Source: Burkholderiales bacterium
GTDB lineage: Bacteria > Pseudomonadota > Gammaproteobacteria > Burkholderiales > Burkholderiaceae_B
Direction: 5' to 3'
Assembly (NCBI GenBank): GCA_027484315.1
Contig: JAIXTE010000049.1
Coordinates: forward strand, 20,484 to 84,483
Length of the DNA stretch: 64,000 nucleotides
Both the position numbers and the translations under genes were made by a program. Numbering within the stretch: position 1 is the stretch's first letter; each line of letters begins with the position of its first letter. Of this stretch, positions 29,947-38,806 are shown piece by piece. Below the pieces are notes generated by a model that did not search any database, was not told the DNA's origin, and was given only the letters and a program-made list of their open reading frames with translations.

Positions 29947-31158
29947 ATGTCAGCAATGAACCTGAGTGAAGCCAGTCAGCAACGCCTTGAACTTCTGTCT
30001 CAGGACAGCCTGAAACGGACGCTGCTGCCCTGCCCACTTGATCAGCGAATCTCTGACTTTTCCAGCAACGATTACCTGTGCCTGAGCCAGCGCCCCGAAG
30101 TCATCGAGGCAGGGCATGCCTGTGCTCGGCAGTACGGAGCAGGGGCTACTGGTTCGCGGTTGTTGTCGGGCAACCTGGACTGCTTTGAACAGCTTGAATT
30201 GCAAGTGGCCCAATTTAAAAATGCGGAAGCTGCATTGGTGTTTTCCAGCGGCTACCAAGCCAATGCCAGCGGGCTGGCTGCCCTGCTCGACAAAAGCCTG
30301 TGGGGTGGCACGGTTGGTGGCACGATTGGTGGCACTGACCCCCTGGTGTTCACCGACCGATTGAACCACGCCAGCCTGCACCACGCCTGCCAACTGGCAG
30401 GAATCAGGCAAATCCGTTTTCGCCACAACGACATGGCGCACCTGGCCGAATTGTTGGCAAAACATGCGGAATCGACCCAACCCAAAATCATCGTGACTGA
30501 AACAGTGTTTGGCATGGAAGGGGATCTGCTTCCCGTTGAACAACTGGCGGAAATTGCCAATCAACATCACGCCGTGGTGTACCTTGATGAAGCCCATGCT
30601 ACTGGTGTGTGGGGTCCACACGGCCGCGGTTTGGGTGCAGTAAAACACCCCGACATTGATGCATTGAAAGCGATTGGCCACTGGATCGTCATGGGCACCT
30701 TCAGCAAGGCTGTAGGGGTCAGCGGTGCCTACATTGCATGCAGCGAAATTTTCAAACAGTACCTTGTGAACCGTTGTACAGGTTTTGTGTACTCTACAGC
30801 GCCATCTCCTTTCGTGATCGGCGCAGTGGCCAAGGCACTGGAAATCATTCCTGAAATGGACGCCGAACGTGCGGCACTGCACCTTGCAGCCGAGCAATTG
30901 CGCGCGCAGGTGAATGCCCTGGGCTTTGATACGGGTCTGTCGAACACCCACATCGTGCCGCTGGTGGTAGGCAGTGCAGAAGCCTGCCTGGAATTGAAAA
31001 ATCATTTGCAACACGCTGGTATTCGCACGTCAGCCGTGCGCCCACCCACTGTTCCACCCAATGCTGCGCGCGTTCGCCTGGCCTTGAATGCCGGGCACAG
31101 CGACGAGCTGTATGGCCAACTGCTGGAATGCCTGCACCAGTGGAAACGCAGTGCATGA
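29947..31158 (+). CDS. bioF: 8-amino-7-oxononanoate synthase
   Basis: PLP enzyme condensing pimeloyl-ACP with L-alanine, the first ring-building step of biotin synthesis. Family blocks are FSSNDYLCLSQRPEV, GAGATGSRLLSGNLDCFEQLE, ALVFSSGYQANASGLAALL, VVYLDEAHATGVWGPHGRG and the PLP lysine in GTFSKAVGVSGAY. Length 403 residues. It is the first gene of a tight six-gene biotin operon; its stop overlaps the start of the next gene. A short internal direct repeat of GGCACGGTTGGTGGCACGAT type near 30305 encodes GGTVGGTIGGT, a small insertion relative to E. coli BioF. Confidence 0.96.
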   Translation: MSAMNLSEASQQRLELLSQDSLKRTLLPCPLDQRISDFSSNDYLCLSQRPEVIEAGHACARQYGAGATGSRLLSGNLDCFEQLELQVAQFKNAEAALVFSSGYQANASGLAALLDKSLWGGTVGGTIGGTDPLVFTDRLNHASLHHACQLAGIRQIRFRHNDMAHLAELLAKHAESTQPKIIVTETVFGMEGDLLPVEQLAEIANQHHAVVYLDEAHATGVWGPHGRGLGAVKHPDIDALKAIGHWIVMGTFSKAVGVSGAYIACSEIFKQYLVNRCTGFVYSTAPSPFVIGAVAKALEIIPEMDAERAALHLAAEQLRAQVNALGFDTGLSNTHIVPLVVGSAEACLELKNHLQHAGIRTSAVRPPTVPPNAARVRLALNAGHSDELYGQLLECLHQWKRSA

Positions 31159-31913
31159 CGCAGCAGGCTACTATTCAGCGCGTGCTGCTGTTGGCACACG
31201 GCTGGGGCTACAACCACCGCTTCTTTGACCCCTTGGTCAAAGCCCTTCCAAACGCCATCCGCGAAACCACATTGCTGGCCTGCCTTGAAGCGGGTTATTT
31301 CGACGACCAGGCACCCAGCGGTTTGATGGTCTACACTGAAGGCGAATGGACTCACCACCCACTGGAAACGCTGCACAGCCTGGTTCTGGCACATGGCAAC
31401 CTGCCTTGGCTGGGCTTTGGGCATTCACTGGGCTTTTCCAAGCTGCTGGATTTCTCCGTGCGTTGGCACAGCCTGATCAGCCTGCATGGCTTCACCCGCT
31501 TTGCTGCCAATGCCTTGCAACCCGAAGGCACGGCCCCACGGGTGTTGGCGCGCATGTGCCAGAAAGCTGAACAAAACTTGCCTGAAGTACTGAATGAATT
31601 TCATGCGCGCTGCGGATTCAACGCCGCTTTCGCGGTCTTGAATGAACAAGCCTTGCTGGTTGATCTGCACAGCATGCAAATACTGGACTGCGCCACGGCA
31701 CTGCGCGCGGCCCTGTCCAACGGTGCTGAATTGCTTGCCTGGGCTGGCCTTCAAGACAAAATAGTACCCCTGCCTTTGGCGCAGGCTTGCTTTAACGAAC
31801 TCCTGAACAGTCAGGGAAATCAGCTCATCACGCTGGCTGCAGAACATGCGGAACTTGCACGCACGCCTGCGCTGTATACTGGCGCTTTGTTGCCTTTGCT
31901 CAACACGCCTTAA
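31155..31913 (+). CDS. bioH: Alpha/beta hydrolase of the biotin operon, probable pimeloyl-ACP methyl ester esterase
   Basis: The ATG at 31155 overlaps the bioF stop, giving 252 residues. It has an oxyanion region VLLLAHGWGYNHRFFDPL, the nucleophile elbow GFGHSLGFSK with the catalytic serine, a candidate aspartate in GLQDKIVPLP and a late histidine (AAEHAELAR). These fit a BioH-type esterase that releases pimeloyl-ACP from its methyl ester after fatty-acid-style elongation. Sequence is divergent from E. coli BioH, and the assignment leans on its place between bioF and bioC; a BioG-like or BioV-like esterase with the same role is the alternative. Confidence 0.75.
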   Translation: MTQQATIQRVLLLAHGWGYNHRFFDPLVKALPNAIRETTLLACLEAGYFDDQAPSGLMVYTEGEWTHHPLETLHSLVLAHGNLPWLGFGHSLGFSKLLDFSVRWHSLISLHGFTRFAANALQPEGTAPRVLARMCQKAEQNLPEVLNEFHARCGFNAAFAVLNEQALLVDLHSMQILDCATALRAALSNGAELLAWAGLQDKIVPLPLAQACFNELLNSQGNQLITLAAEHAELARTPALYTGALLPLLNTP

Positions 31914-31927
31914 ACCGCAGCAAACCC

Positions 31928-32728
31928 ATGCCTGAACACGCATCAACCCGCAAACCCGTCGCCTCACCGCCGGCATCCAGAAGATTTTCTGATGCCGCGC
32001 GCGATTACGACCACCACGCACGGGTGCAAAAGCACGCAGCGCTTCACCTTGTGCAGTGGATGGAGCAAATGCTGCCGGCAGAGTTTGTACCCAAGGCCTG
32101 CGTGGATGTGGGTAGCGGCACCGGGTTTTTAACTGAGCACCTGCTGAACCGTTTCGCAGACAGTGCCGTGCACGCGGTGGATGTGGCACAGGGCATGCTG
32201 ACCGAATTGAAGCGCAAATACCCCACCGAACGCCTGCACACGCACTTGTTGAACGGTGAAGAACTGGCTGTGGAAAATTTGTGGATTCCAAACCATTCCC
32301 TGCTGATATCAGGCATGTGTGCGCAGTGGTTCAACAACCTCGAGGAGGCCATACGCCGCTGGTTGTCCGTGTCCAACACGGTGGCCTTCAGCGTGTTGCT
32401 CGATGGTTCGTTCCAGGCCTGGGACACTGCCCACGGCGACACGGGGCAAACCAGCGGGTTGCGACATTTGCCCTGCGATGAAGAACTGCAAGACATTCTG
32501 CATACGCTGGTTGCTGAAGGCATTGCAGCACGCACTGCAAACCACACCAAGGATTTTCTGGATCATCATCCTGACGGGCTTTCCTTTGCACGTAGCCTGC
32601 GCGCCATTGGCGCGGATCAACCCCGCATGAACCACACGCCTGTCAATTTGCGCAAAGTGATTTCAGCCTTGGGCGATGGCTGCACCATGAATTATCACGT
32701 TGGTTTTTACTTTCTGGAACGACCGTGA
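31928..32728 (+). CDS. bioC: Malonyl-ACP O-methyltransferase
   Basis: SAM-dependent methylation of malonyl-ACP, which lets the fatty-acid machinery build the pimeloyl chain. RRFSDAARDYDHHARVQKHAAL is the typical BioC N-terminus, the SAM loop is CVDVGSGTGFLTEHLL, and WFNNLEEAIRRWL and FSVLLDGSFQAW follow. Length 266 residues. Its stop overlaps the bioD start (ATGA-type, 32725-32728). It lies 14 bases after the bioH-like gene. Confidence 0.93.
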   Translation: MPEHASTRKPVASPPASRRFSDAARDYDHHARVQKHAALHLVQWMEQMLPAEFVPKACVDVGSGTGFLTEHLLNRFADSAVHAVDVAQGMLTELKRKYPTERLHTHLLNGEELAVENLWIPNHSLLISGMCAQWFNNLEEAIRRWLSVSNTVAFSVLLDGSFQAWDTAHGDTGQTSGLRHLPCDEELQDILHTLVAEGIAARTANHTKDFLDHHPDGLSFARSLRAIGADQPRMNHTPVNLRKVISALGDGCTMNYHVGFYFLERP

Positions 32729-33354
32729 AACATGTTTTTGTAACTGGAACCGACACCGGCATTGGCAAAACAATCACCAGTGCCTGGCTTTGCCAACATT
32801 GGCAAGCAGACTACTGGAAGCCGGTCCAAAGCGGGCTGGAAGACGGCACGGACAGCGAATTGGTTTCGCGCTTGAGCGGCGCATGCACACACCCTGAAAC
32901 CTGGCGCCTGACTCAACCCCTGTCCCCCCACCGGGCCGCAGATCTGGATGGCGTGAAGATTCAATTGACTGATTTCACGCTCCCACAGGCCGAGCGCCTT
33001 GTGGTCGAAGGGGCCGGGGGGTGCATGGTGCCCCTGAACTGGCGAGACACCATGCTCGACCTGATGAAGCACCTCGACAGCTGTGCTTTGCTGGTGGCCC
33101 GCAGCGGGCTTGGCACCATCAACCACACCTGCCTGTCGCTCCAGGCCTTGAAAGCCGCTGGCGTGCCTGTATTGGGCGTAGTTATGGCTGCAGACCGGCT
33201 GAACCCGCCCAACCCTGCCAACCGCGAAGCCATTGAGCATTTTGGCGAAGTACCTGTACTGGCAGAATTGCCCTACTTCGAGCACCTGACGACCCAAGCT
33301 CTTTCCGAGTTTGCAATGCCAGACCGCCTTCAGCGTGCGCTGGACAGCCTGTAA
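32725..33354 (+). CDS. bioD: Dethiobiotin synthetase
   Basis: ATP-dependent carboxylation and ring closure of diaminopelargonate to dethiobiotin. The P-loop is FVTGTDTGIGKTITSAWL; KPVQSGLEDGTDSELV, SPHRAADLDG, VVEGAGGCMVPLNW and ARSGLGTINHTCLSLQAL are standard blocks. The 209 residues are near the family length. It starts with GTG-adjacent ATG overlap with bioC and precedes bioA by 18 bases. Confidence 0.96.
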   Translation: MKHVFVTGTDTGIGKTITSAWLCQHWQADYWKPVQSGLEDGTDSELVSRLSGACTHPETWRLTQPLSPHRAADLDGVKIQLTDFTLPQAERLVVEGAGGCMVPLNWRDTMLDLMKHLDSCALLVARSGLGTINHTCLSLQALKAAGVPVLGVVMAADRLNPPNPANREAIEHFGEVPVLAELPYFEHLTTQALSEFAMPDRLQRALDSL

Positions 33355-33372
33355 ATTCAGGGCAATACAAGA

Positions 33373-34743
33373 ATGACATCCCTTTCCCACACTGATCTGA
33401 TTGAACTGGATGCGCAGTACTGCTGGCACCCCTTCACTCAAATGCAAACTGCGGCTGCCCCGCTGGCTGTTGTGCGTGGGCAAAATGAATTTCTGTTCGA
33501 TGCCCAAGGCAAGAGGTACTTTGATGCAGTGTCTAGCTGGTGGGTCAATATTCATGGCCACAGCCACCCCGCGATTGCGCAAGCGATTGCCAAGCAGGCG
33601 ACTCAACTTGAACACGTGATGTTTGCCGGTGTAACCCACCCGCCTGCCGCGCTGCTGGCGCAACAGCTGATTCAACATGCGCCAGCGCCCATGGCCAAGG
33701 TGTTCTATTCCGACAATGGGTCTACCGCCATTGAAGTGGCCTTGAAAATGGCATTTCAGTATTGGCAAAATCAGGGGGCGCCAAGCAAAAAACGCATCAT
33801 CGCACTGGAAGGTGGTTACCACGGCGACACCTTCGGCGCGATGGCCACCGGCAAGTCCAGTGGATTCTACGACCCCTTTGCGCCTTGGTTGTTCAAGGTG
33901 GACTTCATACCCACTGGCGTTTGCCACTGCACCGAAGAAGCCGCGCTGGCTGCACTGGACCAATTGCTGGAAGACGGTGCAGCCGACATTGCCGCGCTGA
34001 TACTTGAACCCCTGATTCAAGGTGCCAGCGGCATGCGTTTCATGCGCCCCGCTTTTGTGGCTGAATTGTGCAAACGCTGCAAAGCGGCTGACGTGCTGGT
34101 GATTTTCGACGAAGTGTTCACAGCCTTCGGCAGAACCGGCACCCTGTTTGCCGCCGAGCAAGTCGCCCTGTTTGGCGGGCAGGCTGACATGATCTGCATT
34201 TCCAAGGGACTGACCGGGGGCTTTATGCCCATGGCTGCCACCTTGACCAGCCAGGCTGTTTATAACGCCTTCCTGAGCGATGAAGTGGGTCGCGCCCTAC
34301 TGCACGGCCATTCCTATACCGCCAACCCCCTGGGGTGTGCCGCAGCCTTGGCCAGCCTGGCCTTATTCGATGAAAAAACCACTTGGGCGCACATACGCGA
34401 CATAGAGGCCACCCACCACCGCTGGCTACCCACCCTTGCCTGCCACCCCTGGATTGAAAACCCACGTGTGTGCGGCACCGTGGCAGCCTTTGAGCTAAAA
34501 TCCAGACAAAGTCAGTCTGGTTCTGCAAGTGACGCAAGTTATGGGTCCAATGCAAGCCAATGGATACGCCAAACCTTTCTGGAACTGGGCATTGTCGTTC
34601 GCCCCTTGGGCAGTACAGTGTACTGGGTGCCGCCTTATTGCACCGCCCCAGACACTCTGGAAAACGCCTACCAGACACTGATGCAAATATTACAATGCTG
34701 GGGCAGCCTGACTGCACCCGGCCCCGGAAGCGAATTGTTCTGA
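33373..34743 (+). CDS. bioA: Adenosylmethionine--8-amino-7-oxononanoate aminotransferase
   Basis: PLP aminotransferase that uses SAM as amino donor to form diaminopelargonate. Blocks include YCWHPFTQMQTAAAPLAV, DAVSSWWVNIHGHSHP, FYSDNGSTAIEVALKMA, ALEGGYHGDTFGAMATG, IFDEVFTAFGRTGTLFA and the PLP lysine in DMICISKGLTGGFMPMAATL. Length 456 residues; about 10 residues of low-complexity Ser/Gly sequence near 385-395 (QSGSASDASYGSN) are unusual in the family. bioB starts 3 bases after its stop. Confidence 0.96.
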   Translation: MTSLSHTDLIELDAQYCWHPFTQMQTAAAPLAVVRGQNEFLFDAQGKRYFDAVSSWWVNIHGHSHPAIAQAIAKQATQLEHVMFAGVTHPPAALLAQQLIQHAPAPMAKVFYSDNGSTAIEVALKMAFQYWQNQGAPSKKRIIALEGGYHGDTFGAMATGKSSGFYDPFAPWLFKVDFIPTGVCHCTEEAALAALDQLLEDGAADIAALILEPLIQGASGMRFMRPAFVAELCKRCKAADVLVIFDEVFTAFGRTGTLFAAEQVALFGGQADMICISKGLTGGFMPMAATLTSQAVYNAFLSDEVGRALLHGHSYTANPLGCAAALASLALFDEKTTWAHIRDIEATHHRWLPTLACHPWIENPRVCGTVAAFELKSRQSQSGSASDASYGSNASQWIRQTFLELGIVVRPLGSTVYWVPPYCTAPDTLENAYQTLMQILQCWGSLTAPGPGSELF

Positions 34744-34746
34744 AGG

Positions 34747-35766
34747 ATGCACATGGAAAGCCAAATCACCTGGGTAGAGAATAAAAAAGCCAACCCACCC
34801 GCAAGCAAGGCCAATGCAGTAACAGATACCACACGCTGGAGCGTCGAGGCCATTGAGGCTTTGTTCGCGCTACCATTCAACGACTTGATCTTCCGGGCAC
34901 AACAAGTGCACCGCGAGAATTTCGATGCCAACACAGTGCAGCTTTCAACACTGCTGTCGATCAAGACCGGCGGTTGCCCCGAGGACTGCGGCTACTGCCC
35001 ACAATCGGCGAAGTACAACACTGGCGTTGAAGCAGAAAAACTGATGCCGATAGACGAGGTGCTCAAGGCTGCCCAAGCCGCCAAAGACAAAGGCGCAACC
35101 CGCTTCTGCATGGGTGCTGCCTGGCGCAGCCCCAAAGACCACCAGGTTGAAGCAGTGGGCGAAATGGTTACCGCCGTGAAAGCCATGGGGCTTGAAACCT
35201 GCGTGACACTGGGTATGTTGAAAGAAAACCAAGCCAAGCAACTGCAGGAAGCCGGGCTTGATTACTACAACCACAACCTGGACACCTCACCCGATTTTTA
35301 TGGCGACATCATCAGCACCCGTACCTACCAGGACCGGCTAGATACGCTGGGCCATGTGCGCGATGCCGGCATCAAAGTGTGTTGCGGCGGCATTGTGGGT
35401 TTGGGTGAAACAGTAACCCAGCGCGCCGGGCTGATTGCCCAACTGGCCAACATGGCCGAACCGCCTGAAAGCGTGCCCATCAACAATTTGGTGAAAGTAG
35501 AAGGCACTCCGCTGGCTGACAACGCCGAGATTGATCCGCTTGATTTTGTGCGCACCATTGCTGTGGCCCGCATCACAATGCCCGGTAGTTTTGTACGTTT
35601 GTCGGCTGGTCGAGAAAGCATGAATGAGAGTACGCAGGCGCTCTGTTTCCTTGCAGGTGCCAACTCCATTTTCTACGGCGAAAAACTGTTGGTAACAGAC
35701 AACCCTGAACTGGAACGCGACACCCGTCTGTTTGAGAAGCTGGGCTTAAAGCGACTTGAGAACTAA
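34747..35766 (+). CDS. bioB: Biotin synthase
   Basis: Radical-SAM enzyme inserting sulfur into dethiobiotin. The SAM cluster motif [11 protein letters not shown] places cysteines at 77, 81 and 84. [42 protein letters not shown] and [22 protein letters not shown] carry the second-cluster residues. Length 339 residues from ATG 34747; an ATG two codons later is an alternative. It is the last gene of the operon. About 70 bases of very AT-rich sequence with a weak T-rich hairpin follow. Confidence 0.97.
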   Translation: MHMESQITWVENKKANPPASKANAVTDTTRWSVEAIEALFALPFNDLIFRAQQVHRENFDANTVQLSTLLSIKTGGCPEDCGYCPQSAKYNTGVEAEKLMPIDEVLKAAQAAKDKGATRFCMGAAWRSPKDHQVEAVGEMVTAVKAMGLETCVTLGMLKENQAKQLQEAGLDYYNHNLDTSPDFYGDIISTRTYQDRLDTLGHVRDAGIKVCCGGIVGLGETVTQRAGLIAQLANMAEPPESVPINNLVKVEGTPLADNAEIDPLDFVRTIAVARITMPGSFVRLSAGRESMNESTQALCFLAGANSIFYGEKLLVTDNPELERDTRLFEKLGLKRLEN

Positions 35767-35960
35767 TACTCAAAAACCATTGTTTTTAAAAGAAAAACAA
35801 AATTCAGTTATTTGATTTTTTGTTTTAAATCAATGATTTGGCAGCACAAAGCTCACCCTTATGTAGCTTTGTCGCTCACCACTTTGCGCGCATAATTAAA
35901 CCCTTGAAGGCGAAACAGCTGAAATTGCCGAAATTGGCTGCTGTTGAAGGGAAGAAGAAC

Positions 35961-36365
35961 ATGAAAAAAGCACTTTTGATTGCCTACATTGCAGCAATGC
36001 CCACGTTGGCCAGCGCCCAAGCTGGCGGTGTTACCTTGAACATTGACAACCAAAGCCCCCTGAGCAAATGGGGCCGCTGGACCAGCGCCGAAAATGGTGG
36101 GTTGGGCTATGGCTTCAAACTGAATCAAGATCGCGGACGCTCTCCTATGAGTGCACAATGGAGTTCTGGTGACTGGGTATTCAAACTGAGCCGCGAAGAA
36201 GGCAGCAAACGGCCTGATCTGTTTTTTGGTTTGAAAGTGGCTGAAAGTCAACTGCAAACCACATCCTTGGGCTGCATGAGCGACAGCGGCAGCAGTGTTG
36301 GACGAAATATCAACCGCTACAGCAGTACCCTGTGCGGCGTACAACTGGACATGAATTTGCAGTAA
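35961..36365 (+). CDS. Small secreted protein of unknown function
   Basis: A 134-residue protein with a clear signal peptide (MKKALLIAYIAAMPTLASA before QAGG). The ATG at 35961 follows GAAGG. The mature part has many Ser, Gly and Gln, two cysteines (GCMSD and STLCGV) that could form a disulfide, and alternating hydrophobic patterns (GGVTLNIDN, YGFKLNQD, WVFKLSREE, CGVQLDMNLQ) that suggest beta strands. No family is recognised. It has its own strong terminator and is flanked by AT-rich upstream DNA, so it is a monocistronic gene. Confidence 0.75.
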   Translation: MKKALLIAYIAAMPTLASAQAGGVTLNIDNQSPLSKWGRWTSAENGGLGYGFKLNQDRGRSPMSAQWSSGDWVFKLSREEGSKRPDLFFGLKVAESQLQTTSLGCMSDSGSSVGRNINRYSSTLCGVQLDMNLQ

Positions 36366-36391
36366 CACTGGCATTGGCAGCATGGAAACTG

Positions 36392-36425
36392 AAAAGACCT
36401 GAGTAATTTACTCAGGTCTTTTTTT
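36392..36425 (+). terminator. Intrinsic terminator
   Basis: A stem AAGACCTGAGTA paired with its complement around a three-base loop is followed by seven T. It ends the small secreted protein gene. Confidence 0.92.
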
Positions 36426-36456
36426 ATGCGCCATGAAAAATACAGTAGCAGAAATA

Positions 36457-36485
36457 GAAAAAGCCACTCGAAGGTGGCTTTTTCA
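36457..36485 (-). terminator. Intrinsic terminator of the porin gene
   Basis: On the minus strand, AAAAAGCCAC and GTGGCTTTTT pair around a six-base loop containing TTCG, and the stem ends in a T-run. It lies 37 bases after the porin stop. Confidence 0.9.
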
Positions 36486-36521
36486 AACTTTGAATTCAAA
36501 CCAGGCTAACCTGGCATTGAA

Positions 36522-37691
36522 TTAGAAGTTGTGACGCAGACCAACTACGAAAGAGTCGTCATCTGTCTCAGTAACAACAGCACCACCGCCGTTAGTTTCG
36601 CGGGTTGTACGGTTGAAACCAACATAGGAGCGGGTACGCTTGCTGAAGTCGTAGTAGTAAGACAGCTGAACCTGTGTGTTTTCAGTTTCAGCAGTGGCTG
36701 CGCCACCTTGAACTGGGAACAATGCAGGTGCTACCAGGGCAGTGGTTGTTGTGCGACCACTGTCAGCTTGAGCATACATCGCTTGCAGACCAGAGTTTGC
36801 ATTCAATGGCAGCAAACCGGAAATAGCGATGTCGGTGTCGCTGTCGCGTGTACCGTAGTATTTGCTCTGACCCATCAAACCAGCCAATTGAAACGCACCG
36901 AAGTTGTACTTCGCACCAAACTGAATCTGAGATTTCAGGTTCAAATCGCTACCTAGTAGAGCGCCAGCTACAGCTACGGGATTCGCCTTGGTCAATGCAT
37001 CTGTTGCTTCGACACGAGTGTAGCCGCCACCGAAGGTCAGTGCGCCAATTGTGTAGTCAGCGGCAACAGATGTTTCGCGAACGTTGTTTTCTGCAGAAGC
37101 AGTTTGACCTGCACCGGCATCAGCACCGCCCAAAGCGTGACGAGCAGAAATTTTCACGCCAGCGATTGTGTTTGCGTAACCGATTGAGTTGCTAACGCGT
37201 TGTACACGGTTAATAACTGCGTCGTTGCCGTTAACAACTGTCAACTGACCAGCGTTGTTGTTCACGTTGAACGTGTAAGCGGAAGCCTGGTTGTACAGGG
37301 GGGCTTGTGAATCGTTACCACCGTCTTGTGAACCAACAACTACAGTACCAAAGCTGCTTTTCACGCCAAGGTAAGCATGGCGAGTTGACAGAGGACCTGC
37401 TGCATTGGCTGCACCGGAGGCCACGTTGTCTGTATCAACACCGAATTCGTAGGCGAAAATGGCGCTCAAGCCACCGCCCAGGTCTTCAACACCGCGTACA
37501 CCCAAACGTGAGGAGTAGTCAGCAATGTTTGTACCGTTGCCGGCGGAAGATGGGTTGGCGTTCTCAACGTCACGTGTGTTGTGTTCTACGGCTTGGTGGA
37601 TACGACCGTACAAAGTTACGTTTGATGAATCAGCAAATACTGGAGCGGCAAATGCCAGACCCAGAGCAGCAGCTACTAGCTTCTTGTTCAT
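36522..37691 (-). CDS. General outer-membrane porin (Gram-negative porin, type 4 family)
   Basis: A 389-residue trimeric-porin-type beta barrel. The signal peptide MNKKLVAAALGLAFAAPVFA is followed by DSSNVTLYGRIHQAVEHN, the classic first strand of betaproteobacterial porins, then SRLGVRGVEDLGGGLSAIFAYEFGVD, RHAYLGVKSSFGTVVVGSQ and the C-terminal DDSFVVGLRHNF, ending in Phe as needed for Bam recognition. It is monocistronic with a strong ribosome binding site (AAGGGTG) and terminator, consistent with high expression. Substrate selectivity cannot be told. Confidence 0.93.
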   Translation of the reverse strand: MNKKLVAAALGLAFAAPVFADSSNVTLYGRIHQAVEHNTRDVENANPSSAGNGTNIADYSSRLGVRGVEDLGGGLSAIFAYEFGVDTDNVASGAANAAGPLSTRHAYLGVKSSFGTVVVGSQDGGNDSQAPLYNQASAYTFNVNNNAGQLTVVNGNDAVINRVQRVSNSIGYANTIAGVKISARHALGGADAGAGQTASAENNVRETSVAADYTIGALTFGGGYTRVEATDALTKANPVAVAGALLGSDLNLKSQIQFGAKYNFGAFQLAGLMGQSKYYGTRDSDTDIAISGLLPLNANSGLQAMYAQADSGRTTTTALVAPALFPVQGGAATAETENTQVQLSYYYDFSKRTRSYVGFNRTTRETNGGGAVVTETDDDSFVVGLRHNF

Positions 37692-37983
37692 ATTTCACCC
37701 TTATTAGTGTTGGTTGAATCTTTGCCACCATTTACGGCGGCACGAGAGACAATGTACACGCGGACCCTTGAGGCAACCAACCAAATCCTGTTGCGAGTAT
37801 CGCAAAACCGTGTTTTTTGTCGCTGACGTGCAACAGGCAAAACCGATCACAGCATTGGTGGCAGCATATCGGCCACACCTGTGAATGGCCTTGAAAGCCG
37901 CAAAAAGCCTTGCGATTGAATTGCTTGGGAATTTTTGAACCACAGTCTGCATGGCAGCAACCCCCCGCTTTGCAGCAGTCCGT

Positions 37984-38793
37984 TTAACTGTCACTTTTAC
38001 CCAACAAAAGAAGGGCTTCGCGCCCCATTTCCTGGCAAATCAGAGTGATGTCGCCTGACATGCTGATCACCCCATCGGCGTAAGCAATCAAGCCCATGGC
38101 TTGCGCCTTGTTGATTTGCAGCCAGTCGGGGTGGGACTGTGCAACTTGCCTTGCATTCAAACGGTTGCCGGTGACAATTGCGGCGATTGTCAGGTGCACA
38201 TTCCGCCTGAGATTCTCACAAGCTTGCACACGCACCCATTGCTGCTCCAAGGTCATATTGGTTTCTTCGTATTCGCTCAACAACACCAGGTACTTTGGCA
38301 AGTTTGGTGGACTTTTTCGATGATGTTGGGTGGCAAATGACAAAGCTTCTGGACCTGCTTGCAAGGTAGGCCGCTGAATGGCAAGGAACCACTCCAGTGG
38401 CTTTTGCAGGCAAAGGCCACCAACACCCAGTCGGCTGAAGTCTTTTTGAAATTCTTTCGCTGTCAATTGGTCAGCCCGTTCATCGCCTGAACACACCGCC
38501 ACAGCAATGCAATCATCCAGTTGCAAGCCACGAAGCTTTTTGAACTGATTTCTTTTTTCGAGGTAGAACGACAGTCGTGATTGCGCGGCACGCCGGGACT
38601 CGAAACTGCGCAGTGGAATGTAGCCAGACACCCGGTTGTCCATTTCGAACACATGCAGGCTTTCGCGCGGGCCAAACAACACCCAGTCAGCATTTGGACG
38701 CTCCACTTGCAAATGGCCCAATGCCGCGCGCGCAGCCAAGGCATTCTCTAGCCCGTTACCAAACCAGAGGCCAATTCGAGGTTTGCCATCCAT
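37984..38793 (-). CDS. Divergent GT-B glycosyltransferase (family 9-like)
   Basis: A 269-residue protein starting at ATG 38793, after TGGAAAG. It starts IGLWFGNGLENALAARAAL with a short Rossmann-like N-terminal block and ends IAYADGVISMSGDITLICQEMGREALLLLG, which resembles the donor-binding end of heptosyltransferases, where a DSG(P/M)-H-A pattern is expected; here it is MSGDITLICQEMG. The fit to family 9 is therefore weak. It follows a family 4 glycosyltransferase by 13 bases on the same strand, next to LPS genes, so a role in LPS core or O-chain sugar addition is likely but unproven. Confidence 0.55.
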   Translation of the reverse strand: MDGKPRIGLWFGNGLENALAARAALGHLQVERPNADWVLFGPRESLHVFEMDNRVSGYIPLRSFESRRAAQSRLSFYLEKRNQFKKLRGLQLDDCIAVAVCSGDERADQLTAKEFQKDFSRLGVGGLCLQKPLEWFLAIQRPTLQAGPEALSFATQHHRKSPPNLPKYLVLLSEYEETNMTLEQQWVRVQACENLRRNVHLTIAAIVTGNRLNARQVAQSHPDWLQINKAQAMGLIAYADGVISMSGDITLICQEMGREALLLLGKSDS

Positions 38794-38806
38794 TAATTGC
38801 TTTCCA

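Noticed and set aside
32707..34161. A 484-codon open frame antisense to bioD and bioA
   Set aside because: Both genes have intact family motifs and short gaps within the biotin operon. The antisense product is compositionally odd and resembles no family.
35767..35960. AT-rich stretch after bioB considered as a terminator
   Set aside because: Only a weak hairpin (TGATTT with AAATCA) with scattered T-runs is seen. It is too unstable to call.
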